This document shows positions 1-7,444 of a stretch of 29,562 bases of DNA, in pieces. The notes under the pieces are model-generated. The model worked only from the letters and a program-made list of their open reading frames with translations. It had not been told where the DNA came from and searched no databases. Made by a program: the position numbers and the translations under genes. Within the stretch, counting starts at the first letter, position 1. Every line of letters starts with the position of its first letter. The DNA is from Bacteroidota bacterium. GTDB taxonomy: Bacteria > Bacteroidota > Ignavibacteria > Ignavibacteriales > Ignavibacteriaceae. The stretch spans positions 1 through 29,562 of the forward strand of contig JAUZPC010000002.1 of the NCBI GenBank assembly GCA_030706105.1, read 5' to 3'.

Positions 1-40
1 AAACACTAGGTTTATGGAATACTATTCTCTCTTTATAAGT

Positions 41-68
41 ATTTGTATTAAAACAACTTAATACAAAT
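41..68. repeat. Perfect 11-bp inverted repeat upstream of the T9SS protein gene
   Basis: The arms at 41-51 (ATTTGTATTAA) and 58-68 are exact reverse complements with a 6-nt spacer. A 10-bp direct repeat (TTTATGGAAT) flanks it at 11-20 and 83-92. It could be a regulator site or the end of an upstream transcript. There is no T-tract after it, so a terminator reading is weak. The rest of 1-259 is AT-rich without a recognisable gene. Confidence 0.5.
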
Positions 69-259
69 GAGACTAAAAACCTTTTATGGAATGGTGTTAA
101 CTCTTCAACTTTTCTAAAAATATTTCATTTTTTTAAAATATTTTTCCGTAATGGCTAAGTTTCTTACTATATAATGATTGGAAATTTTTGGTTATTAAAA
201 CCACAACAAATTTGCTCTAGATTCATAAGAAGTTTCTAAATATATCTAGGAGGATAGTG

Positions 260-3200
260 ATGCAAGTAAATTTACGATGGTATTTTTACATGTTAGTTTT
301 ATGTTTTTCACTTTTTTATTACAATGACCAATTTGGACAAACGTTCGATTGGACAAAACAAACATTTGGAGTAGGTCAAAAAGTTACTCATGACTCACAA
401 GGTAATGTTTATGTATTAGGCAACTATTATAATTCAAGTTCAAATAATACTTTTTTAACTAAATTTGATTTGAACGGCAATGTAATCTGGACAAATCAGA
501 TTGTCGATGCAGGAAATGTTTTAGGACAAGATATAACAGTCGATGCTTCAGGAAATGTTTATATTACAGGATATTTTTCATATACCGCAACCTTTAATAC
601 AATTAGCTTGACAACTGGCGGTGGAAGTAATTGTTTCATCGCTAAATATTCTTCTGATGGAGAATGTTTATGGGCAAAGCAGTCAGGAGGTTCTGGTGGT
701 GCTGATGGAGAAGCAATTAAAATGGCCTCTGATGGAAATGTTGTTATAGCTGGTTTTGGATATAATACACAATTTGGTTCATTTACACAAAGCAGTTCTG
801 GCAATGATGTTTTAGTAGTAAAATATGATCCTAATGGAAATATTATCTGGGCAAATCAAGCTGGTATGGGGCCATACACATATGGAACTGCTATAGACAT
901 AGACAATAGCGGGAATATTTATATAACTGGTCACAATAATGGCCTCTTGTATGTAGTCAAATTTGACAAAGACGGGAACAAAAAGTGGGATAAGCAGTCC
1001 AGTGGGTCTGGAGCTGATGTACATGCACAAGGAATTGCAGTTGATTCAAATGGGAATATATTAATTGCTGGATATTTTTCTGGTCACCCTATCTTTGGTT
1101 CATATACCTTAAGTAGCATGGGTAATGATGTTTTTATAACAAAACTCAATTCAGTAGGAGATGTAATCTGGGTAAAGACTTTTGATGGGAATAGTAATGA
1201 TGATTATGGATGGGATCTTTCAATAGACTCTGAGGGAAGCTCATATGTAACAGGTACATTGAACTTTTCTACTTGGCCAAATAGCGATAATAAAAAGTTA
1301 TTTATTTCAAAATTTGACAAAGATGGGAATAATACATGGAATAAATATTCTACTGGGAGCAGTTGGGATGAAGGAAGAGGGATTGATATTACATCTGTAG
1401 GATCAGGATTTGTATGCGGAAATATGCTCAACTCTGGTAAAATTTCAAAATTTAGTATTCCAAATATTTCTATAACTTCGCCTGTTGGAAATGAATCATG
1501 GCAAACCAATACTCAGCATAATATTACTTGGAATAGCAATGATGATGGAAATATCAAAATAGAAATTACGACAGATAATGGTGGAAGCTGGATTACACTG
1601 GCAAACAGCGTTGCAGCAAATTTAGGGAATTACAATTTTACAGTTCCCCCTTTTTCATCTACAAATAATTGCAAAATACGACTTACAAGCCTTTCATATA
1701 ATAACAACAGTACAAGCCCTTCAAATTTTGCAATTACTTCTTCAAGTGTACCAAATTTGATGATTACTGCTCCTAATACTGCTTTGACATGGAATTCTGG
1801 GAGTACTCAAAATATAACTTGGTCATTAAGTGGAAGCATAATAAATGTTAAATTAGAATATACAACTGACAATGGTACAAGCTGGAGTACTATTGTAGGT
1901 TCAACATCCGCTGCTGCACAAAGTTACTCATGGACTGTACCTAGTTCACCATCATCATCCTGCAGGATAAGGATCTCTGACGTTGATAACGCTCCAACAA
2001 ATGACGTAAGTGATCAGCTTTTTAGTATCGGCCAAATTACGGTTACTTCTCCAAATGGTGGAGAAACTTGGAAAGCTGGGACAACGAAAAATATTACATG
2101 GCAAAGTACAGCTGTGGCAAACGTTAATTTGTATTATAGCTCTGATGATGGGAGTAATTGGAATTCTATTACAACTAACCTTACCGCAAGTAATGGCACT
2201 TATTCGTGGACTGTCCCAAGTACTTCCTCGGCTACCTGTAGAATAAAAATTGCAGATGCATCAAATTCATCATTTCTCGATGAAAGCAATAATACATTTA
2301 GAATTTGGCAGCCAATAACTTCTACTTTTACTCCTTCAACTGGGCAAATATCACAAAGTTTCGGCTCCACAAACATTACATTGAGCGGGTTTATAGTAGT
2401 ACAGGATGCAATTACGGTAACATATTTGGCTTATGAATCACCACAAAGTGGTACTCTACCTGTAGGTGTTGCATCAACAAGTCAGTATTACTGGACAATA
2501 AGTTCCCCATCAATCAGTATTATTAATGGTTATGTCAGTGTACCAGTTGCATCTTTATCTGGAGTAACAGATCCCACAAAATTAGTCTGGTTAAAACGTT
2601 CAAATTCTGGTGATGCATGGACAAATATAGGGGGTACTATTACAGATGGTAATTTAGTTAGTACTTCGGCTTTTAATTCTCTGTCAGAATTTGCAATTGG
2701 TATTACCAATGGGACTTTACCTATTGAAATAAGATCATTTAATGCATCTAGTAATAATAAAGGTATTTACTTGCAATGGAAAACTTCAACCGAAGTAAAC
2801 AACTATGGCTTTGAAATTGAGAGAAAGAATAAAGATTGGGAAAAAATTGGATTTGTACAGGGACATGGAAATAGTAATTCATCGAAGGAGTATTCATTCA
2901 TAGATGATAAACCGCTCACAGGCAAAATCCAGTACAGACTAAAGCAATTGGACAACGATGGTAAATTCAAATATTATGAGCCAATTACAGTAAATGTCGA
3001 CGAACCAAAAGAATTCAAGCTAATGCAGAATAGTCCAAATCCTTTCAACCCGACTACTGCGATTAAATTTCAGCTTCCACTTAATTCATTTGTGACGGTA
3101 AAAATTTATGATATGATTGGCCGTGAGATTACAACACTTATAAATGAGGAAAAACCTGCTGGTTCACATATCATATTCTGGAACGGTAAAGACAGCAATG

Positions 3201-3286
3201 GACAGACTGTTTCTAGTGGAATATACCTATATAAACTTACAGCTGGTACTTATTCTGAAACTCGTAAGATGAACTTTTTGAAATAA
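260..3286 (+). CDS. T9SS-exported protein with SBBP-type beta-propeller repeats, Ig-like domains and a type A sorting domain
   Basis: A 1008-aa exported, probably cell-surface protein. A hydrophobic N-terminal signal segment is followed by about seven repeats of the SBBP type (pattern DxxGNVYVTG...KFDxxGNxxW) over residues 45-400, expected to form a beta-propeller. Three Ig-like modules follow at roughly 409-500, 503-595 and 597-690, each opening like ITSPNGGETW and containing NITW and TTDNGxSW. The C-terminus (about 920-1008) has the NSPNPFNPTT motif, then KIYDMIGREI and SGIYLYKL, the typical type A sorting domain of the type IX secretion system. The ATG at 260 is preferred over the GTG at 257 because AGGAGG at 248-253 lies 6 nt upstream. 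It is monocistronic, with a terminator right after it. It is probably a host gene; the ligand is unknown. Confidence 0.9.
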   Translation: MQVNLRWYFYMLVLCFSLFYYNDQFGQTFDWTKQTFGVGQKVTHDSQGNVYVLGNYYNSSSNNTFLTKFDLNGNVIWTNQIVDAGNVLGQDITVDASGNVYITGYFSYTATFNTISLTTGGGSNCFIAKYSSDGECLWAKQSGGSGGADGEAIKMASDGNVVIAGFGYNTQFGSFTQSSSGNDVLVVKYDPNGNIIWANQAGMGPYTYGTAIDIDNSGNIYITGHNNGLLYVVKFDKDGNKKWDKQSSGSGADVHAQGIAVDSNGNILIAGYFSGHPIFGSYTLSSMGNDVFITKLNSVGDVIWVKTFDGNSNDDYGWDLSIDSEGSSYVTGTLNFSTWPNSDNKKLFISKFDKDGNNTWNKYSTGSSWDEGRGIDITSVGSGFVCGNMLNSGKISKFSIPNISITSPVGNESWQTNTQHNITWNSNDDGNIKIEITTDNGGSWITLANSVAANLGNYNFTVPPFSSTNNCKIRLTSLSYNNNSTSPSNFAITSSSVPNLMITAPNTALTWNSGSTQNITWSLSGSIINVKLEYTTDNGTSWSTIVGSTSAAAQSYSWTVPSSPSSSCRIRISDVDNAPTNDVSDQLFSIGQITVTSPNGGETWKAGTTKNITWQSTAVANVNLYYSSDDGSNWNSITTNLTASNGTYSWTVPSTSSATCRIKIADASNSSFLDESNNTFRIWQPITSTFTPSTGQISQSFGSTNITLSGFIVVQDAITVTYLAYESPQSGTLPVGVASTSQYYWTISSPSISIINGYVSVPVASLSGVTDPTKLVWLKRSNSGDAWTNIGGTITDGNLVSTSAFNSLSEFAIGITNGTLPIEIRSFNASSNNKGIYLQWKTSTEVNNYGFEIERKNKDWEKIGFVQGHGNSNSSKEYSFIDDKPLTGKIQYRLKQLDNDGKFKYYEPITVNVDEPKEFKLMQNSPNPFNPTTAIKFQLPLNSFVTVKIYDMIGREITTLINEEKPAGSHIIFWNGKDSNGQTVSSGIYLYKLTAGTYSETRKMNFLK

Positions 3287-3310
3287 GGAAAATTTCCCTA
3301 TTTAGATCAC

Positions 3311-3349
3311 AAGCCCTTGAAGTATATTAAGAACTTTGAGGGCTTTTTT
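3311..3349 (+). terminator. Rho-independent terminator after the T9SS protein gene
   Basis: A 13-bp stem (3311-3323 with 3333-3345, two G-U pairs) with a 9-nt loop leads into a run of six T (3344-3349). It starts 25 bp after the stop codon. Confidence 0.85.
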
Positions 3350-3359
3350 GTTGAAATAT

Positions 3360-3397
3360 TTTTAGGACATTTTTAGGACATCGTCCTTCTAAAAATG
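3360..3397. repeat. Tandem 11-bp repeat overlapping an inverted repeat
   Basis: TTTTAGGACAT occurs twice back to back (3360-3370, 3371-3381). The second copy overlaps a 9-bp inverted repeat, CATTTTTAG at 3368-3376 and CTAAAAATG at 3389-3397, with GAC/GTC inside. The form suits a protein or recombinase binding site; the function is unknown. Confidence 0.45.
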
Positions 3398-3639
3398 CTC
3401 AAAACAGCCTAAATTCTAAACATTTAGAAGACCTGCGCATCATCTCCCCTTTTCCGCTTAAAATAATTGAAGCATCAAGGGCACTTTTTGCATTTTAATA
3501 CCTTCCCGCTCATCTCTCTTAGTAATTGAAGTTAGATAGAGGTGATATTGTTAACAAGGTCATACATTCTTCTATAATTATCAAAGGATTTCCTTTTATG
3601 AGTATTACCGGATAACGAATAAAAATGGTTCACAATTGA

Positions 3640-4650
3640 AAAGGAGTAGAATGTTTATGTAAGCAAAATGATCCAGCAGAAATTGCGGCAGATTTAGGTG
3701 GAGGGAAATGACAAAAGGTTTTCACTGCAAAATAGAAAACAGAAGTAACCTGAGCGCAGGCTTTGGCAAAGGGCGGTAAGAAAGAAGCTACAATAATTAT
3801 TGTAAAAGCAACGAAGCGCGGGACACAAAAGATCATTACTTCATACAAAAGATACTTTGTGCCTCGCGCGAAGCGTAAACTTTAGATAAACTTAATAGCC
3901 ATAATACCCTGCCCTTTGACAGAGGCGCGCGATCGTGGGCAGAAAGCTTTATGCAGCTTGGTGTGGGCGGTGGATTAATTGACATAATGTTTTGCCCGGC
4001 TGAAGAAAACAACAGAAAGTAAAACTACAGTAAGAGCCGGGCAAATAACCCTGTTGGCATCATTGAAGCCTTGCGTACATATAGAACAGGATTAGCAGTT
4101 CCGATAACAAGCGAACCGTTTGCGGGAATGGAGAGTGATATAATCGAATTGTTAACGAAACAAGGTCGGCGGTGCGCCGCCGGGCGAAAAGAGGGACCTG
4201 AAGACAACAATTATGATATTAGCCCCGCAAAATGGCGAGCGTCTGCGTGCAATAGATAAAAAAGATGAAACTCAGAGCAAGGCTGACCGCATAGGCAGCA
4301 TTAAATGCAGCTAAAATATAATATCAGAATCAGGCTTTTTCTTCCCGGCTTTAGACGGGAGGAAAAAGGCAGCAAAAAGAATTAGATGGTAAAATGTAAG
4401 TTTAACCAGGCGGCTCTTTTTGTCCAGGCGAAGCCGAATGGAGAGCAGGGGCAAAAAGTGGCGCCAAAACCAGGCTAAGGCCAGAATTACTGTTATTATA
4501 ATTTCTCATAATTAGCTCTTGCCTTCCCATAAGGGAGGGCAAGAGCAGCAAACAGCATTAACATAGGAAGTAAGGACGACAGACAAGGCCTTTTGCAAAG
4601 AATTTTCTGACTTCATGGAAGAAAATTCCGTGGCAAATGGCCGCCATTAG
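3640..4650 (+). repeat. Interspersed structured repeat, copy A (long form)
   Basis: A gene-free stretch of about 1 kb, richer in G+C than its surroundings. Two parts match copy B at 6690-7030: 3749-3772 matches 6752-6775 with one difference, and 3812-3972 is colinear with 6813-6970. Further right, 4430-4600 shares word order with the end of copy C. Hairpins are frequent: imperfect GCGCGGGACACAAA / TTTGTGCCTCGCGC at about 3816-3870; TTTGCCCGGCT (3991-4001) with its exact complement (4035-4045); GGCGG-TGCG-CCGCC (4168-4181); and a 14-bp stem at 4515-4546. Short frames here lack family features. It may be a decayed mobile element or a repeated structured RNA. Confidence 0.6.
4515..4546 (+). repeat. 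Strong 14-bp hairpin inside repeat copy A
   Basis: GCTCTTGCCTTCCC (4515-4528) pairs with 4533-4546 across a 4-nt ATAA loop, with one G-U pair. There is no T-tract on the + strand. The words after it (GCAAACAGCATTA) recur in copy C near 27855, so the hairpin belongs to the repeat family rather than to a neighbouring operon. Confidence 0.6.
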
Positions 4651-4691
4651 TTTGATAATATATGTAATTATTCTATATACCCATATAATCG

Positions 4692-5498
4692 CTATATCTC
4701 ATTCATTACATTGCGACCAGGTTCAACTTTAAGCAATGGTTTGGCATTTATAGCTTTTAATAGCTTAGTATCTATGTAATTAACAGAAACCCCACAGCCG
4801 GTGTGAATGATTGAGATTTCAAGATCCTTTTCTTTATGAAAATAATTATAACACTTTAACTTATTCTTTTTTATTATCCAAGATTTGTACTTAGAAGAAT
4901 ATACATCATAAATTCTCCTTTGCATAATTTCAGCGTCCTCTCTAATATAAGGAAACATTGATTCACCGTCAGAGAACTCAGTTTCATTTCCTGCAGAAAA
5001 ATAAAGTTCAATTTTATATAAGATATTGTCTTCTGAATAATAAAAGAATATTTCAGCTGATGCATCATAAAACTTGATAGTTTTTGGTTTAGGTAAATCA
5101 AATTTTTCATCAGTAGTATTGTAAGGTAGTGTTTTTATCCCTGGTATTCTTACATTTCCAGAATAAGGTTTATATTCAGTTGGTTTCAAAGGTAATTTAT
5201 AATACAAATGGATTTTGGGGCCAAAAATTGAGTCTTGTGGTTCATTAACTTGAGTAAGTATCCTTTTCTTAATCAAGTATTCTTTGGCATTACGGATAGT
5301 TTCAAGATTAGATCCCAACTTAAAGATTAGAAAGACACCTCTTGTTGTATCTACGACTTTCTTGTTTTCTTTTGATTGACCAACAAGAGTATCAGGTTTA
5401 TTCTGATTTTGGCTGTGATTTCTATTACGATTATTACAACCAAAGACAAACAATACACAATAAATGATAAGAATAATTAATGAGCGTTTGGAAATCAT
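4692..5498 (-). CDS. Putative lipoprotein of unknown function
   Basis: A 268-aa protein with a lipoprotein signal: residues 1-20 are basic then hydrophobic and end in VFG before Cys21, a good lipobox, so it is probably lipid-anchored. A polar linker rich in N, Q and K follows (22-45). The rest is a soluble domain with alternating beta-like segments (for example GVFLIFKLG near 54 and AEIFFYYSEDNILYKIELYF near 150). I recognise no family. It stands alone on the minus strand after repeat copy A; the next minus-strand gene upstream is about 350 bp away, so operon linkage is doubtful. The strong lipobox and full-length frame support a real gene. Confidence 0.7.
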   Translation of the reverse strand: MISKRSLIILIIYCVLFVFGCNNRNRNHSQNQNKPDTLVGQSKENKKVVDTTRGVFLIFKLGSNLETIRNAKEYLIKKRILTQVNEPQDSIFGPKIHLYYKLPLKPTEYKPYSGNVRIPGIKTLPYNTTDEKFDLPKPKTIKFYDASAEIFFYYSEDNILYKIELYFSAGNETEFSDGESMFPYIREDAEIMQRRIYDVYSSKYKSWIIKKNKLKCYNYFHKEKDLEISIIHTGCGVSVNYIDTKLLKAINAKPLLKVEPGRNVMNEI

Positions 5499-5843
5499 TA
5501 TAATTACCGCTTAAAGAATAAATGATGCCTGAAATTATTAAATCCATATATCTTTTTCAATTTATTATATCTGAGGGCTACCTATTGCATAAAAGCAAGT
5601 GAGCAAGATATAAAGATCAAATAAATCAGATAGTAATATTTTATATCTGGCGCAAGTCGATATTGTATGAGAAACATTATTGATAAATCTTCCTACCCTT
5701 TTAGGTTTACCTGAGAATCGAAGGTTCTATGCATAAACAAATATATGAGTAGTCTTTTGATTTCTTACATTAAGTTATTTTGTTCAAGTTTTTATATTAA
5801 ATAAGTTAAACATGCAATTTGTTTGTAAAGAATAACAAACTTC
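5499..5843. other. Gene-free stretch between two minus-strand genes
   Basis: An AT-rich segment of about 345 bp. It should hold the promoter of the lipoprotein gene and the 3' end of the nuclease-like transcript. I see no RNA gene and no strong hairpin. Confidence 0.5.
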
Positions 5844-6386
5844 TTATTCACCATGATATGGCTTAATATAAAATGCTCCATCTCCAGTAGTGTCCATACC
5901 TATCAGTAAATATTTATCAGCCTTATTTTTATTTTCAAATATTTTGATCCGATCAATAAGATTATTACCAATCTTTTGGACTTCATCCCTTGAATCTTTT
6001 TGAAAAATCATCACTCTTAATTCAGAATTAGATAAAAGAAGTTTCTCAAAGTCATACTTAATATCCTTATCAAAACGGCTCCATTCCATTTCCAGGACAA
6101 GAGGAACTTCAATTAGCATGTTATCAGAATTTTCTTTATACCAAACCATGTCATAAAGCCATTCAGATTGATGGTCTCCACCACAATGATTTTTATTCAC
6201 ACAGACATCATAACCACAGGCATTACCCATTTGAGCTAATTTCGTGTTAATTATGTAGGTTCTTTCGGTAATACAAATCTTATTATATGGCAAAATATCT
6301 TCTTTAATGGATTTTAATGCTTCAATGACTTTTTCTTCGATTTTACAAACTTTAGAGGTACTAAGAAGTGTTATTTGATTTTCCAT
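5844..6386 (-). CDS. PD-(D/E)xK-like nuclease candidate, small stand-alone protein
   Basis: A 180-aa soluble protein. The centre reads as a possible PD-(D/E)xK core: SEWLYDMVWY (74-83, candidate metal ligand Asp79), LVLEMEW (96-102, candidate Glu99 or Glu101), then IKYDFEKLL (109-117) and a beta strand LRVMIFQ (123-129). The spacing and the conserved-looking W, E and DFEKLL pattern resemble small uncharacterised bacterial proteins with a restriction-endonuclease-like fold, but no exact D-ExK triplet is present, so nuclease activity is an inference. Cys58, Cys62 and Cys68 with His67 and His72 could form a metal site. It is flanked by gene-free DNA and lies between repeat copies A and B. It may be a defence or DNA-processing accessory gene. 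Confidence 0.6.
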   Translation of the reverse strand: MENQITLLSTSKVCKIEEKVIEALKSIKEDILPYNKICITERTYIINTKLAQMGNACGYDVCVNKNHCGGDHQSEWLYDMVWYKENSDNMLIEVPLVLEMEWSRFDKDIKYDFEKLLLSNSELRVMIFQKDSRDEVQKIGNNLIDRIKIFENKNKADKYLLIGMDTTGDGAFYIKPYHGE

Positions 6387-6689
6387 TTTCAGCCTTTTAG
6401 AATATTTGGGAAAATATTTTTTTGTAGCAAGTCAAAGTAGATTTAAACCTGTATAAAAGCAATTATTATTTATATCAATTATTCAATATTTAATTGCGAA
6501 TTGACAATATTTTATTCAATAGAATTAGGAATATTTTAGGTTTTTATCATCTTGGTAATTACTTATAAGAGAATAATACTTTTTTACATTTCCGAAATTT
6601 TAATATTATGGTAACTCAAGAATGCAAAAAAAAAAAAAGAAATTGAAATAACTTCAATAAGAAAAGGTCATCTATTCCCTGCAGCGAAT
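6387..6689. other. AT-rich gene-free stretch before repeat copy B
   Basis: Contains the upstream region of the nuclease-like gene and a run of A near 6627-6640. Nothing else recognised. Confidence 0.4.
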
Positions 6690-7030
6690 TTAGGAGGGTG
6701 GAATTAATTAAATACTGGGTGTGATTGAAAAGCAATAATAAACAGCAGGATCCTGAGCGTAGGCTTTGGCAAAGGCAGAAATAGAACTGACTGATATTAA
6801 AATGACATAAAGCGAAGCGCGTAACACAAAAGACCATTACTTTATATAAAAGATGTTCTGTGCCGCGCGCTGAGCGTAAACTTTAGGCAAACTTAATACC
6901 CATACTCCCCTGCCCTTTGACAAAGACGCGACCGAGGCCAGAAAGTTGATGAAGCTGGGGGTGGGTGGTGAGTTATTAATTCATAATTGGTTTTATCTAC
7001 CCGAGCTACATCTTTAAGGCAAGGAATGAC
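6690..7030 (+). repeat. Interspersed structured repeat, copy B (short form)
   Basis: Same orientation as copy A. The segment 6752-6775 differs from 3749-3772 by one base. The segment 6813-6970 is colinear with 3812-3972, including the hairpin GCGCGTAACACA... / ...TGTGCCGCGCGC, whose arms both differ from copy A while most pairing is kept. The run CTGCCCTTTGACA and the end GGGTGGGTGGTG are also shared. No convincing protein is encoded. Confidence 0.6.
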
Positions 7031-7444
7031 AATAGCTTGGATAAAGAAAACATTAGACATAATTATGTAATCATGTCTGAGATCTTAACCTTCAGAATAA
7101 AGGAGTTTGCGGTAATATTTAATTCATTAGCCACAAGAGTGAGTTTGGTTAATTTGCCCTTCATAATGGGAATTCAAAATATTCTACCTAATAGAACATT
7201 TTTATTAAAGTTAGAAATGGAATGTTATTCAGTAATATATTTACTTTATTAAAAAAGCATTTTATTCATCCAAATTCATGGAAGAATAAAAGAATAACAA
7301 TTCAAAAAGAAAAAGATATTTATTACTAATGAAACAAAAATAACTTTGCTTTTATTTTGGGATTACTTATTTTGACATCACAATTTACGGTGGTAGTTCT
7401 CTAAGTATTGTTAATAGAAATATTTAAGGCAAATAGAGGATATT
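7031..7444. other. Gene-free stretch upstream of the TIR-like/ATPase gene
   Basis: AT-rich leader of about 400 bp. A 71-codon TTG-started frame at 7037-7252 has no ribosome binding site or family features and is not called. The promoter of the downstream gene should lie here. Confidence 0.4.

Noticed and set aside
3630..4259. Short open frames on both strands (3630-3848 minus, 4025-4210 minus, 4071-4259 plus)
   Set aside because: They lie in repeat copy A, have no ribosome binding site or protein family features, and the similar segment of copy B does not preserve the same reading frame.
7037..7252. 71-codon frame before the TIR/ATPase gene
   Set aside because: TTG start without ribosome binding site, composition of translated AT-rich noncoding DNA, no domain.
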